A stretch of DNA of 64,000 nucleotides from Manis javanica. Taxonomy: Eukaryota; Chordata; Mammalia; Pholidota; Manidae. Where the stretch lies: NCBI RefSeq assembly GCF_040802235.1, contig NC_133156.1, positions 184,834,351 to 184,898,350 on the forward strand. Reading direction: 5' to 3'. Made by a program: the position numbers and the translations under genes. Shown here piece by piece: positions 35,101 through 48,165 of the stretch (within the stretch, counting starts at the first letter, position 1; each line of letters starts with the position of its first letter). The notes beneath the pieces were generated by a model that worked only from the letters and a program-made list of their open reading frames with translations, was not told where the DNA came from and ran no database searches.

Positions 35101-36960
35101 GGTGTTATAGATGTTCTTAAATACATTTGACTTGAACAAATGGTTGTAACTATTTTAGTCTAGTGACACAGAAGGTAACAAAATTAGAAGAGCAGGAGTA
35201 GGGGCAGGAAGGGGAAAATAGAGATAGGAAAAAATCCATGTTCTCTTAGCCACATTTTTACAAACTAAGGACTCTTGAAATCTTTAATAGTAGATAGCCC
35301 TTTGCACATTCACTTGGGCAGCTGAGCAGAGGTGTGGGAAAGGAGAGCTGAGCTGTCCCTAGACTACCTACAAAACTTCAGGGAACCTATAGAAAGCAAG
35401 GCAACCCTCCCTCAGCCGGCTTGGCCTCCTCCCTGCTCCTGAAGGGGCAACAAGGCCTAGCGTGTGACAGACTGAGGGCAGGGGACAGCCAGCCTGCCTG
35501 CCCATTACTCAACCTCTCTGAGAGGGGCATTCCCACATTTGCTGAGAGAGAAGAATAAAAGCACCTATCTTATAGACTTATGTGAGGACTACATGTGTCG
35601 ATACATACAAAGTATATGTGCCAGTGGATGAGGAAGCAATACATGTCAACCAATAGTATTCCTAAGTGAAGGTAAGAGGCCCACCCCTCCACTGGAAACC
35701 CTGGACCACCTCTGATGTTTTGTTCACCTTTCCCTGGTACATTTACTCTGCTCTTTTCCCATAAGGCCAAACCATAAAGCTGACTTTACCATACTCTTAC
35801 ATGTACCCTTGGGTGGTTATTATAATAGGGGGAAGCACCATCTCATAACGTGGATGGCTTCAGCAAAGAGCTCTCAATTGCTCTCCTGATGTCCATTCTA
35901 AGTGACAGCAAAGAAATTGCCCAAAGCCCTATATTGCTAGCACGCCAGAGGTCTGGGGGATTGGCTCACACATTTTTAAATGGGACTGATCTTAAACTGT
36001 CTCTTTTGGAAATGAAAGCCCCACAGAAACAGACCCAAATGGAATTCCCACGATGTTTAGCTTTGTAGTGACTATAAGAAGAAAATCCCAGATTTAAAAA
36101 AGAAACCACCCTCGCATTTGAAAAGGTTTGGAGGTGAATCTTGGAGTGCTGCCTCTTCTAAATATGGCAACTCACAGAAAGGTTGTATCTTCTTATCCTC
36201 CTCCACAAAGAAAGAGATTGATTTACATTTGTGCAGTCTATGCAGAGCCTCCCCCTGGACTCCAGCAAATTTGTACTTTCACATCACAAGAGAAATGAGG
36301 GTGGGGGGAAGATAAGAAAGCGAAGGAACCTACCTCCTGGGTTAACTGTGGACCTATATGCAATGTGGCTTCTGGCTGACTCATGGAGTTCTGAGAGAGT
36401 TCTGACAGATGTGTATATTCCATCAGCATTGCAGAGATAAGGGGAAGGTGACCTCATGGCAAAGCTTCTGTATGTTTGTGTGTCTCTGAATAAACACACT
36501 CTAGTTGAGCTTCTTGGTCTGTATTTCTCATTTCTGTTCTTAAGTAGCCCAGACACTTGACCACTCTTTCCTCAAGATTCTAATGACCAGCTTAAGGACT
36601 TGATGAACAAGATGAGTTAGGGTCTCTTCCAACCCTGTACCTGTATAAATTTATAAATTCAAAGTGCCGGAAATGGCTTCAGAAATCATAGATGAACTCT
36701 GTTATTTTTGATGTGGACACTGAAGCCAGAGTCTTCCAGGATCAGAAATTGCTTGCATAGAAGGACCGAGGCAAGAGCTCCCAACACCCTTTCTATTATT
36801 TACTCCAAGGTTCTTGAAATTGGAGTCTATCTGCTCCCCTGGGGGCCCCATGCACAATGTACACAAAAGTGTAGGACACAACTTGGGGCAACTTCCTAGA
36901 GCTTCAGTTTTCCCTCAAGGCTGATACTTATGACAGTTTTCCTATCATGTGTATCACATG
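35101..36960. other. Intergenic, possible LTR remnant near its end
   Basis: No exons. Around 36490-36540 the text CTGAATAAACACACTCTAGT, then TGAGCTTCTTGGTCTGTATT, looks like the polyadenylation end of a retroviral LTR that could extend back over the preceding hundreds of bases. I cannot name it. Confidence 0.35.
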
Positions 36961-36964
36961 TCCC

Positions 36965-37035
36965 CCCACTCCCAGAATAGTGCCTGACATATTGGGGTAA
37001 TCAATACACATTTGGTGAATGAATGAATAAATTAA
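36965..37035 (+). repeat. L2 3' terminus
   Basis: AGAATAGTGCCTGACATATT, then CAATACACATTTGGTGAATG and AATGAATAAA, is the L2 tail. Confidence 0.7.
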
Positions 37036-37264
37036 TGTTAAAAAGAAAATATAATTATTTCATCAAAAATTTTAGCTTACAATGGCCTTAGAGATGAGAC
37101 AGTGGAAATATCTGAGAAAACTACAGGGGTGCTAAAACCATGTCTCAAAGAAGGAGCTGTATTGTGACTATGTGCCTCATTTGAAAATCTTTTTTATACG
37201 TTACCAAAGTTCAGTGTATTTTGAAATTAGATGCATAAGGAAATTGCTTCTTTTGTTCATCTCT

Positions 37265-37560
37265 ACGGGATATAATCCCTCCTCTTTCCACCTGTACAAT
37301 CTTTTCTTATTATTTTCCCAGGGAAGACTTCCCTGAACCCCTAGACTCGGCTAAATCCTCCAGTTTAAGGATCCACTGGATGCTGCCTTTCTCGTTTGCA
37401 ACATTCAACACTGTTGATTAATGTCTGCCTCCTCAGCTAGACTGTAGGTTTCCTTTATGAGATATAGCTCACGTTGATCTAATTCATTGCCTAATATCCC
37501 TTATGCCCTGACCAGGACCTGGAACATGGTAGATACTCAATAAATAGTGATTAATTGAAA
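37265..37560 (+). repeat. L2 LINE 3' fragment
   Basis: GGGAAGACTTCCCTGAACCC, GCTAGACTGTAGGTTTCCTT and TGGTAGATACTCAATAAATA are in L2 order. Confidence 0.8.
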
Positions 37561-39380
37561 CAGAAGTGAATTTCTTGGGCTAACCATAGTAGTGGGTGTG
37601 GCTAGCTTATCCTGCTCCAATCCAGAAACAATGGTGCTTGGCCTGTTAGAGTGTTAGCAGCTCAGTTCATACTGGGCACTAGACAGTATTTCCTGATGCC
37701 CTGGTTCCAGAAGCTGCAAAGACCTCAGGTCACCGACTCTTCAGGCCCAGCAGCCACTCACGGTGACTCAGGCTACTTGTCCATCTCTTTCCACCAGGGC
37801 CGCTGGTTCCCAGGATTGCCCTATATCTTAGCTGAGAGCTAGTGAATGTAGAGAGTTCAGCAAGAAACTTGACTAAAAGGCTTGGTCTGAGGCAGTAGAG
37901 GTGCCTGAGGAAGGGAGAGGATGGATTCAAGAGAGATTTTTCAGAAAGAAAATTGCCTGAGCTTGGGAAGGGAATAGATATAATGGGAACAGGGGGCAGG
38001 GCATGGAGAGTCCCAGATGACTCAGTGTTTTGTTGCTTGGATGATTGCCTAAATGGTGCCACTATTAACTAAGACTGATGGAGGGGAGGAGGCTGTCCAA
38101 AGGGAAAAACCAAGGCTCCAGTCTGAGAATACGGAGTGTGAGATGCTCACCCCCACAGTGGGTGTGCTGGAAGTATGCTAGAAATACGAATTTGGAATTA
38201 GAAATATGAATTTGGAGGTGGGAGAAAGGTCAGGGCTGGAGATCCATACTGGGGAACTGGAAGGTAGCTTTCATCTGTCAGTCACCTCCCACAGGCTGTC
38301 CTGCTCAGAGTCAACTGCCCAGCTCTCTGTTGAAGATCCTGGGTTGGGAATCCCTACATATTCTCTCTCAATACGGGACCACTGTGTCTGTGGCTTCTGG
38401 GTCAGCCTGACGAAGGTAAGGCAGTGGCTGTGGCAACCTCACGGGAGACACAGGTCAAGCCACCAGACTTGGCCCAGCTCCCATTAAAGATCCATCCCTG
38501 AGCACGACCCCAAGGCAGCAGGGGCTCCGGCCCTGTTGGGCTTGGCTGGGCTGTGATGTGTGGGGAGGGGGAGCACATGAGTGAAGGTGTAATAGAACTA
38601 CATGGGAATTTGCAAATCCTAATAGAAAAATGGACACTTGTGAACAATTCTATAGAAACACATATGTCAAACAAGGTAGACCTGGGATGTGCACAGGCAG
38701 ACAGAGATAAATGTATTTGGTACTCATTTTGTAAGGGATTCTGCTTGGCCTGTCCCCTCTAGTCACTCAGCTTGGTGACTGGCTCTCTCTTCCTCACCAG
38801 AGACTGTATCTGTTCTTGGACTTAAGACCACAGATCCCTTGATTTCCCCCCCACTTTATCCTAATTTACCATCCCCTCCAAGGTTCACTCCCATGCCCAT
38901 CTGTCTGCTGTCCATGGGTCCATCCACCTTCTGCCTTATCTTCTAAGTCATTTCTCTGTCCTTTGAGATCATCCACCAGGCAAGGCTCCAAGCTGGATTT
39001 GGATCACTTTCTGCCTTCTTCACTTGTGCTCCTGGGCTGCTTTGGGGGAACCACACAGTCAGGAGGTGGATGTGGGTTCTCCATAGTCTCTCAGCCTCCA
39101 AGACTGCCTGAAAATCCTTCCAAGTGTCACTGGCCTTCTCTGTCTTCCACTTAGCTAGGTTCCAGACCCTTAACTCTCTTCATGCTCTGGGCCCCGTGTC
39201 CTTCCCTTGGATCTCATCTACTGCTGCAGCTTCACCTGGAAAAATTAGGTTGCTTCATCTGCTTCACACAGAACACAGGTGTGCACAGCTAAAAATGAGC
39301 GTGAAATGGTTACACATAAGACCCTGGGATGCTCCAGCCAGGGGTGAAGAGACAGGATTAAAAGCAATTAAGATAAAAAT
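37561..39380. other. Intergenic, nothing recognised
   Basis: GC-moderate unique-looking sequence. A tandem echo (AAATACGAATTTGGAATTAG, then AAATATGAATTTGGAGG) is at 38182-38220. No gene was recognised. Confidence 0.4.
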
Positions 39381-39384
39381 GAGA

Positions 39385-39520
39385 CACAATACCTAACATT
39401 TACTAAGCACTTACTATGTGCCAGGCAGTGTTTCAAGAATGTCATCTTACCTTATCCTCCTGGCAACATCACGAAGTAGTGGGTAGAAACGGATCCCTTG
39501 CTTACTCCTGCCCCTTCGTT
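39385..39520 (-). repeat. MIR SINE (antisense)
   Basis: AACATTTACTAAGCACTTAC, TATGTGCCAGGCAGTGTTTC and TTACCTTATCCTCCTGGCAA are the reverse of the MIR 3' end. Confidence 0.75.
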
Positions 39521-39899
39521 AAGAGAACCCCAAGGCAGTGCACACCCATGGCTTGGCTCATCATTGGTCTGAACAAGCCAGGGTGTCCTGCACTGCCTCA
39601 ACCGTCTTTATAGCAACAGGTGGCCACGTGACCCCATTCTGAGCAGTGGAAAGTTAAGGCAAGTTTTCTGGGGATATTTCTTTTTCCAGATGCAGGACAC
39701 TGCCTCCAAAGGAGAAAGACATTTGTCCTCTGCTCCTTGACTTTGAATGTGATCAAGCGGCCTGAGCTGAGGTGGCCGTTTTGGAAACATGGGCAACCAG
39801 CATGCGACAAGCTGAAAGGCTGAGGATGCATATGCTTCTGTTACAGCACTAGTCCTTTTGCTCTGGAAAAGTCTGCTCATCAGGACCATCTTTTAATAA

Positions 39900-40165
39900 T
39901 TTAATCCCATACCTATAAGGGATGTTGCCTGGGCTGTTTCCCTTGCCAGAATGCCCTTCTTAGTGCTCTTTCTGAAAATCTGTGTATTTTTTAACAGGGA
40001 ACCCTATTTAAGTCTTTAAGAGAATTTTAATTTGCTTTCTTGTAGCTATCTCTCTCCCCTTCTAGAAGGACCCTTATGTGAGGGCAAGGACCTTGTTTCT
40101 TGTCTTTTTCACAGAGCTTGGCATTCACTAGGTGCTCCAAAAGTATTAGTTAGAATAAATAATAA
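39900..40165 (+). repeat. L2 LINE 3' fragment
   Basis: TTGCCTGGGCTGTTTCCCTT, GTGAGGGCAAGGACCTTGTT and AGCTTGGCATTCACTAGGTG are in L2 order. Confidence 0.8.
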
Positions 40166-40214
40166 CATGCCTGACATGTGATTATTAAACATATGTAAAA
40201 TTCAATCCAGGGAT

Positions 40215-40690
40215 GCTTTACTGCATATTAGCTCTCCAAAGGCTAATTATGTATATATTTTTTGTTGAAGAAAACTTTTATTTCATGCCATTTCATGTGT
40301 ACATTAATAGGACACATATATACACACACCCCAACATGTTTAGATGGAAACCATGCAACAGGAATTTTTGGTGGGTTGGTGTCCCCGGTAACAAGGATGA
40401 TGTGCTTCTTTGAGAGAACTGGTTCTGCAGAACTTTTAGCCAAGTAAGCAATCTTTCCTTTTGAAACTATTGGAAGCACCTGTGGGCATTCCATTCTAGG
40501 TCTTCGAGCAACAGCTGGACCTGCAGGGCCTGCCCTGGAGCCAGTACTGGGATCTGTGCAATGGTGGCTCCAGCCCGCACTCTGGTTTCTACAGCTTAGT
40601 GTTCCCAACTCAACTTACCTATTCAGGTGGGGATGACGAATTCCGAAAATATCGTTTGTCAACACTTCTCCAGCAAAGACAAATATTGTC
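40215..40690 (-). pseudogene. Possible decayed retrocopy, source unknown
   Basis: On the minus strand an open stretch of about 120 codons (40608-40243) runs into ATGAAATAAAAGTTTTCTTC and then an A-run, which looks like an mRNA end with a polyadenylation signal. I do not recognise the protein and see no target-site duplication, so this is only a suggestion. It may be ordinary sequence. Confidence 0.2.
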
Positions 40691-41199
40691 ACACAATCTT
40701 TTTTTATTTTTATCTTTGGATTGTTTGTCTTGGCGTACTGGTCCTTCAGCAGACTGCACAGGTGACTGCAGAAGAGGGTGGGTTGAGGAGGGGCACTGAG
40801 GGTGCCTGGGCCACAGTCACTTCCCCAAAGTAATTAAGTCTCTACTTAGATTAAGCCCTGACTCTGGGAGGCCCATGTGCTCCCAGATGACTGTGTAACT
40901 CCTCTAAAAAGAGCCATCGACTCTTAAGGGGAGAAATTTGGCTTCCTTTGCCTTCCCATATCTGGAAACTTCCAGTTCTTTCAGGACTACAGCACACATC
41001 ACGTCACTGCACAAAAACACTGCTATTTAGTGAGCCCTACTTCTCTACCCCCTGCTTTTGACACCAGTACCGATTACTTGCTCCTAAGTAATTTCTCTGT
41101 CTAGTAACCCAGTTTTTCCTGCAGCTCCTTGTATTTTACCAACACTATTGTCATTGAACACAGTCAGCCTGAATCCAAACCCCGGTGTCACCTATACTA
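40691..41199. other. Intergenic, nothing recognised
   Basis: No exon or named repeat seen. Confidence 0.4.
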
Positions 41200-41435
41200 G
41201 CTGGACTAGTCACATGGTCTTGCCCAACCTCCTTTATTTATTGTTTACTTATGTATTTATATCCTTTATTTATTGTTATATCTTATATTTATGGTTTGCT
41301 TATATATTTATTATTTAATGAAATAGGAGTCATCACCCTAATAGTACCTACTCCTTAAGACTCTATTATTATTAAATGGAATAATCCATATAAACTTACA
41401 CAATGTCTGACATATTGTTAAAACTTAAATTTTGG
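41200..41435 (+). repeat. MIR SINE interrupted by AT-rich expansion
   Basis: CTAGTCACATGGTCTTGCCC and ACCCTAATAGTACCTACTCC, then ACACAATGTCTGACATATTG, are MIR parts. Between them lies an expanded TTTATTTATTGTTTACTTAT-type repeat of about 90 bp. Confidence 0.6.
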
Positions 41436-41544
41436 CAATAGTAATAAAAGTATAAATGGTTAAAATTATAGATAATCATGATAAATTATCAAAATTTATC
41501 ATCACCATTCTGATGATTATTAAGAGAACAGGTATTAGTATAAA

Positions 41545-41725
41545 GCAAAACAGCCTTTGAATCCTCTGTCTACCACTTACCCTCTTTGGGCTGTTTTCCT
41601 CCTATGTAGATATGAGTGATATTCTCCCTTCAAAGATTGCTGGGCTGATTAAGTGAGGTCATTTTAAAAAAATGAATAAATAAAAGCTTAGGGCATGGCT
41701 AATAATTAAGTGTTTGATAAATCAT
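41545..41725 (+). repeat. MIR SINE
   Basis: TGTCTACCACTTACCCTCTT, GCTGGGCTGATTAAGTGAGG and TAGGGCATGGCTAATAATTA follow MIR. Confidence 0.6.
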
Positions 41726-42046
41726 AAGTTGCTCAAAAAGATAGCTCAGTGGCAGAATTCTCTTCCCTGTGTGGAAAAATAGAAACTCAGTAACACATTA
41801 TCTCCAAGGAGGCTTTTTGTTCATTTTCCATTACTTTAAAGGTAAAGTGATTAGGTGCAGAATTGTGATCTCAAGTCTCTCAGTCAGTTCAGCAAATACT
41901 GACTAAACCAGACGTTCCCAGACCTTCTCAGTTCAAGGTGCTCTTAGTTTCTCAGTCAGTGGTTCAGTGGTTCACAGAGTCCCTGAGCCAAACAAAAGAT
42001 CTAAAACAGCATCGTTCATTAAGTAGCGAAGGTCAATTTAGTAAGC

Positions 42047-42065
42047 ATTTATTTATTTATTTAAT
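42047..42065 (+). repeat. (ATTT)n tract
   Basis: Four to five ATTT units. Confidence 0.85.
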
Positions 42066-44455
42066 AATTCAGTAGCTGTTTGAAACAAAAAAACATACAT
42101 GAAAGAAAAATGATACTATTTATTTCATTTTTAAATAATCGTAATCACTAGTGGGATATATGCTCTTGCTAGGTACTGCACAGTTTCTCAAACCCTGGCA
42201 ACCGACTGGACACCAGCACTCCTGCTTCCTGTTCCACGTTGATTTTTGTGCAACACTTGCATTTTATCACAGCAACAACCAAAGGCCCAGCTTGAAAAGA
42301 TTTGATGTCATTGAAAGGAAAGCAGGTGATTTAATGCTGAAGCTGTGAACCATCTCAAGCTTAGTGTGCTCTGGGTCCCGTGGCCATTGAGAATTGCTGT
42401 GTTTCCCTTAAAAACATAAAATATGGTGGTGCCTTTGTGGGTCTGCTGCAGCGCCTGAGTTTGGGAACTTCTAGACTAGTCAGTTAACAGGAACTCTGCT
42501 GGTCTAATTACTTGGTCTAAGGCAGAAACCAGATGGACACAGTCTGTGTCCCACGAGCCTTTCGGGTTAGTGGATAAGACCAACATCAATTAATCAATCT
42601 TACCAAAAAGTGCATCATTACAAACCATTCTAAGTGCAATGAAGTATAAACAGCCTGTTGCCAGCTGGGCCTTGCTCTCTGGCCTGAGGGGAGGATCTGT
42701 CCGCATTTGGTTCTCAGGTGTTTCCTTCAGCAGCTGCAAACCTACAGCTCAGCACCATCCTTCCTAAAACAAGGACTTGAATGGAGGAGAAAACTAGTAT
42801 GTCCAGAATTGGGGATTAAAATAACAATGTCAGTGTTAATGAGATGCATCCGGTGGGGTCAAGGGTGTCCATACCTACCTCAGCATCCTTGTTACCCTGG
42901 TTCCCAGGAAAGAGGATCCACGGGGACTCTCCAAGAAAGATCACTTTAGTTCGAAGAGCCTTTTTCTACAAATCCTAGAGGTTGGACCAAGATGTATGTC
43001 TGGGTGGTTAAGGATGGATGCCTTCTGTCCAGGTCCTGAGCAGGCTGAAACTTACAACCGAGAAGCCTGCTGTCTGGCCTTCTGGGCCTCCCCCTCACTT
43101 CAGGATCCATTGTTTTTCCAATTCACATGTGTAAGGAACTGAAGAGGAGGCGGAAGGCCCCAGGGCTCTCTTGCCAAACTAGCTGTGTAGAGAAGACTCC
43201 CAGAAGGGCTCATAATAAGAGTATGGGCCTCAGCCTCAGCCCTCCGCACCAGGCCCCGTGGCAAGAGCCTCACTGTCTGTTCTCGCCCCTCCTCCGGGTG
43301 ATGGAGAGGCGCGAACCTAGAGCTCCCACTAGTGGCAGGAGTGGGCCGCTGACACGTCTCACTTTTGTCCCTCCCCTCATTCTCATTGGGTTTAGCAGCG
43401 AGGCCTACAGTCTGTAAGAAGCATTCAAAAATGCCACCTTCACTTTTCTGGGGACATTTCTCCAACATTGGCAGTTTTCTAGGGACTTACAGGGAACAGT
43501 GGATGCTTCCAGTCCCTAATGAATGTCTCCTTGTTGTTGATCCCCAAAGCTTCAGCTGCTAGGAGTAAAGTATAAAGTCACTTTATTCTACCACCGGCTC
43601 TCCCCGTCCTGCCACTACCTTTTTTTCTGAGGACTGTTCAGAATCAAGAGATATGAATTTTACACACACATACACACACATGAGCACATGTGTGAAAGTC
43701 GGTTATCTCTGTCTCCAGCTGCAGGGAGACAGGTGGGGCTGCAGGGCAGCTTGGAATGAGTGGCTTACAAAAGCCCCACACAGGGGTTAGGAAAAGAACC
43801 CTCCTGTCCTCCTTTCCTCAATGATACTTTCCCCACTTCTGCTTTCCTTGGTGTCAGAATGGTGAGACTGGGGCCCAGCAGGAAAGGGCTGAGGAGGCTA
43901 CTCACCCTTTCTGGAATAGGCTGCAGACCTACCTCTGGCCTAGGGAGGCAGGGCCCCCGTGCTGCCACGAGGTCCAGCCCAGCTCGGTGGGGGACTACAC
44001 TGTAGTTTGGGCCAAAATCTTTATAGTAATAAAGGATGTGCAATTAATTGTTTGGCATATTCCCACAAATCCTCCACAGTGAAAACTGGATAAGTGTAGG
44101 TTCAGGCATTCAGGGTTCCTGAGTTGAGTTAAATACTGCCTCATTACACCTAATAAACATATTACTATTAATAATAATTTAATAAATAATCTAATAAAAA
44201 TTCTGTACCATAATTAAAATGCAGGTTTCCTGACCCCACAATCCAATATCATTCTTACAGCTTTCATGGGTCAGTAAAATTGTACAGTTCTGACCCTATT
44301 GATTTCCTGTGATAAAAAATTTAAAATGAAACAATAACCCATGGTTTCTATATATGAAGATATTAACAGTTTTACTGATTTGCAGGAGAGATTCTGAAAG
44401 ATGGGGATCCCTGTGCACTGGAGATCTAAGTGACAATATTGAAAAGGTTACCAAG
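42066..44455. other. Intergenic, nothing recognised
   Basis: No gene found. 43.23-43.36 kb has a slightly raised CpG density. A (CA)-rich tract is at 43662-43681. Confidence 0.4.
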
Positions 44456-44459
44456 TGTT

Positions 44460-44828
44460 ACAGGCTAGATTATATTCCTCCCGCAAATTCATATGCTGAA
44501 TTCCTACTCCCAGTACCTCTGAATGTGATGACTGTGTTTGGAGATAGGGCCTTCAAAGAGGTAATTGAGGTAAAATGAGGTCATATGGGTGGGCCCTAAT
44601 CCAGTTGACTGTTGTCCTTATAAAAAGAGGATTTCCGGACGGACATGCCCAGAGTGACACAGGTAGGAGGCAGCCATCTGAAGCCAAGGAGAGAGGCATC
44701 AGGAGACACCACTGCCGACAGCTCAGCCTCAGACTTGTAGCCTCCAGAACAGTGAGAAAACAAGTTTGTCGTGTTGAGCCTCCTATTCTGCAGTTATGGC
44801 AGCCCCAGAAAACAAATACACTGAGGCT
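44460..44828 (+). mobile_element. MLT1-type MaLR solo LTR
   Basis: CCCAGTACCTCTGAATGTGA, TTTGGAGATAGGGCCTTCAA, GGTGGGCCCTAATCCAGTTG, TAGCCTCCAGAACAGTGAGA and CAGCCCCAGAAAACAAATAC follow the MLT1 LTR. Confidence 0.88.
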
Positions 44829-45539
44829 GGGAGTTTTCTGACAGTTTTAATGGTGACGCAGTATCAAAATAATACTGTCGAGTAGAGTAGAATGGGAATT
44901 CAAATTCAGGTAATTCTCATTCTGGAGACTTTATATATATGGCAAATATTATTAATTGTTCACTCACCTTGGGCTGTTTTGAAATAGCAGCCTTCAAAAC
45001 AATGGGCTTTAAAAGCTTAGTAAAGAATATTTTGGGGAAAACTGGTTTTTTAGAAAGACTGCTTTCTAAATGGTGTGAAGGGGTGAGCAGGGGGCTTCCA
45101 GGTATATTAGGATCATTTCCTCCTTCTATCCTAGCACAAGAGGCTTCTAGCTGAAGGCCTAAGCCTGGTTCTGCATCTCCTCCAGGCATTTGTTCCAGAG
45201 CGTGGTTTCTGGAAGGCAAGAAGGAGGAGCCAGGTTCCAGGGGCCACCAGAGGATCCTGACCTGGAAGATCCTCGTGCGCACATGGGGTCAAGGACTCGA
45301 TGCTTCCCATAGTGACTTTATATGGGATAACAGCCCATTTTCTCAGGCTGCATGGACCCTCATCCCCAAGCCACATGTTCCCAGAGCAGCTGGGAAGAAT
45401 CTGTGCCCTGTTGGGAGAGTGCAGCATGCTGGCAGGTCTCACTGGGAGAGCTAGTGCACCTACAGGGAGATGGGGCACAAAGCCTGCTTGCAGGAGAGCT
45501 CTTTGTTCTGGGTACATGAAGTGCAGAATGCTGTAGCCC

Positions 45540-45700
45540 TCAGGCAAGTACTCACACCTATAGTCTTTCACGCATCATCCTATTCAGTTCTCAAGGCCAT
45601 CTCCTGCAGTTTGCGTAGAGTGGGCAGGACAGGTCTCTCACCATGATCTCAGTTCACAGGTGAGAAAAGTAATGTCCCACAAGGTGGCAGTGTAGGTGAG
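45540..45700 (-). repeat. MIR SINE (antisense)
   Basis: TCCTATTCAGTTCTCAAGGC, then CAGTTCACAGGTGAGAAAAG and CCACAAGGTGGCAGTGTAGG, are reversed MIR segments. Confidence 0.5.
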
Positions 45701-47080
45701 CTCCCAGGGACACCTATGCAGTAGTCAAATGAAAGGAACCACAATGTGTAGAGAGGAGACAACCTTAACGCAGCTGGGTACTGGTTCCTGCCGCAGTTGT
45801 CCTGGGCCCTGAGGAAGGCAGCCGAGTGGACTCAGGAACAGCAGCTCCCAGGGTAACACGGAGACCAAGGATGCGTGCAGGTGGAGAGCAGATGGGCACC
45901 AGGCACATGTCTCTAAGCACACTACTCCAGGTGAAGGGCTTTAAGCTTGTGGTGTCAGCAGGCAGAGGTTTACAAGGCAGGGTGGTGTGACAGTGCTGTT
46001 AGAGGTACCATACACTGGGGGTGGGTGGTGTTGACTAACTAAGAGCTTGGGACAGTCCTCCCAAGGTCACCCCACTGTTTAAAGCTGACCAGTACCACCC
46101 ACCACCTGGACGAGAGGAAGGCAGTGACCTTAGAATAGGAGTCTGTGCTTCTAACTCTGCAGCCTGCTGGTTCTCTCCATTACTGAATCCTTTCGATATT
46201 GATCGACATCTTTACCTACAAATAGAGCTCACTTGCTATAAGTAATAACAATCATCATAAAAGTAATAACTTCATTTACTGAAAAGAGCTTTCTTAAGAG
46301 GGACTTCCTGGAAATCCCATCTCTGAGTTTATACCTAATTACCCGTGGCACGGGTGGCATGCCTGAGCCGCCTCCTTCTCAGCGTGCTGTGCTGCCATTT
46401 CAGCCCTACTGAGGCCACCTGTTGGAGAGGGCCTGGCAGCCTAAATGTCCCTCTGATGTGAGCTGAAAACTGGGCCTTCTGTGGGCAGGTGCTAATCTTA
46501 GTGAGCTGGCCGTTCCTCTGTATGGAGGAAAAGGTCCCCTTTCCCTGGGCCAGCAGTCAGGGTGCAAGGCTTAGAGGGCAGTGGGCAGGCTGGATGGGAG
46601 TGGCCACTCGTCCTGTAGCTGTACAGCTGTACCATGCGCCCACAGGCAGGAGGCACCTTTCCCTGGACTTCCAGTTGGCGAGCTCCCTCTGCCTTCTGAT
46701 CCTCTCTACAGAGTTTTGAACCACTGTCCCACCCCACTCCATCCTGCTCTGGTCTGCAGTCCAGGGGGCCAGGAAGAGGCTCTGCCTTGCCTTGTAGCCC
46801 CTGTGACACTTTCTTCCTGCAGGTGACGACTTCCCTTATGCTGTTGCCTCCCTCTTCACTTTACTATGGTTTCCAGTTGGCCAAGCATGGCTATTAACAC
46901 GAAAGCAGACTCATTTGCCGGGACCCATTAGTCAGATGAGCAAATCACCCAATTTCTGGATATTGTCTGCAGTGCTGGCATTGTCCTAAACCTGCCCCGG
47001 CTCCATCTCCAACCCCACAGGCTATCAGAAAAATGTTTTCCTCTGGCCATGAGACAGTTAGCAGAGTCACAGTAACAAGC
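45701..47080. other. Intergenic, nothing recognised
   Basis: Fairly GC-rich unique-looking sequence. Overlapping open frames at 46.5-46.8 kb on both strands show no family resemblance. Confidence 0.4.
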
Positions 47081-47084
47081 AAGA

Positions 47085-47235
47085 GTAAAAGCAGAAGCCA
47101 GTTACTTTGCTGTAAGAAGGGGATAGTGCTATTTAGCTCTGGGGGGGGTTGTTGGAATTAGCTCGTTAAACACATGAAGCATTTAGAACTGCCTGGCAAT
47201 GCTCAGCATCCAATAAATGTTAGAGACTTTACTAT
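47085..47235 (+). repeat. MIR SINE
   Basis: AAGAAGGGGATAGTGCTATT, AACTGCCTGGCAATGCTCAG and ATCCAATAAATGTTAGAGAC follow the MIR 3' half. A short (ATA)n tract follows at 47236-47256. Confidence 0.65.
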
Positions 47236-47349
47236 TATAATAATAATAATAATTTTTAAATTCACACATGCACTTAAATTATAGGAATTAAACTATACAC
47301 TAGATGAAAAATAAAAATAACAGTTTTTATGTTAATAAATTGGAATCCC

Positions 47350-47935
47350 AGGCAAAGAAGATACATAGCAATCTGTAGGGCCAACTCAGTAGTCCGTACA
47401 CTTGGGCTCATCATTTACCTGGGGAGGGAAAAGGGGTAGAGATTGAGTCCAATCATCAATAGCCAATGACTTAATCAACAATGCCTATGGAATGAAGCCT
47501 CCATAAAAGCCCAAAAGGACAGAGGGTTCAGAGAGCTTCCAGGTTGATGAACATGTGGAAATGCAGGAAAAGAATGGAAGTTCCACACCCCTTTCCCCAT
47601 AGTTTGCCCTATGCATCTCTTCCATCTGGCTGTTCCTGAACTATATCATTTTATAATAAACCAGAAATCTAGTGAGTGAAATGTTTCTCTGAATTCTGTG
47701 AGGCTGTTCTAGCAAATTAGTTGAACCTGAGGATGGGGAATAGGGGCCCCCTGGTCTGCTAGCTATTCAGGCACAGATGACAGCCTGAACTAAGGACTGG
47801 CATCTGAAGTGTTTGGGTGGAGTGGGGGCCGACTTGCAGGCTTATAGCTCTTAACCTGTGGGGTCTGATGGTATCTCCAAGCGCGTAGTGTCAGAATTGA
47901 GTTAATTGCTTGGTGGTGGGGGGAAAAAAATCATG
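47350..47935 (+). mobile_element. Endogenous retrovirus solo LTR (non-MaLR)
   Basis: AGATTGAGTCCAATCATCAA, ATGAAGCCTCCATAAAAGCC, TCTCTTCCATCTGGCTGTTC, TTTATAATAAACCAGAAATC and GTGTCAGAATTGAGTTAATT belong to a widespread mammalian ERV LTR. ATAATAAACC carries its polyadenylation signal. I do not name the subfamily. No viral gene is present. Confidence 0.75.
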
Positions 47936-48004
47936 CACTGGATATACTAATTTTAAAAGTGTCAAAATGAAAAAAAAAAAAGGTCTCTTAGAAATAAAAT
48001 ACTA

Positions 48005-48165
48005 ACTGTGAGCCTGAACAAATTACTTAAACTCTCAAAGCCTCAGTTTCCTCATCTGTAAATAGAGTTGATACTAGCAACTACTTCATAGTTTTCTGTG
48101 AGACTTGATTGAGATATTTCAGGTAAGGCAGAGTATATCATGCTCAGGGAATAGAAAATACCCAA
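48005..48165 (+). repeat. MIR SINE
   Basis: GAACAAATTACTTAAACTCT, CAAAGCCTCAGTTTCCTCAT and CTGTAAATAGAGTTGATAC give a well-kept MIR core. Confidence 0.85.

Noticed and set aside
45131-45571. 146-codon open frame on the minus strand
   Set aside because: No recognisable family; partly overlaps a MIR copy.
47350-47935. Retroviral genes next to the ERV LTR
   Set aside because: No gag, pol or env similarity on either side; a solo LTR.
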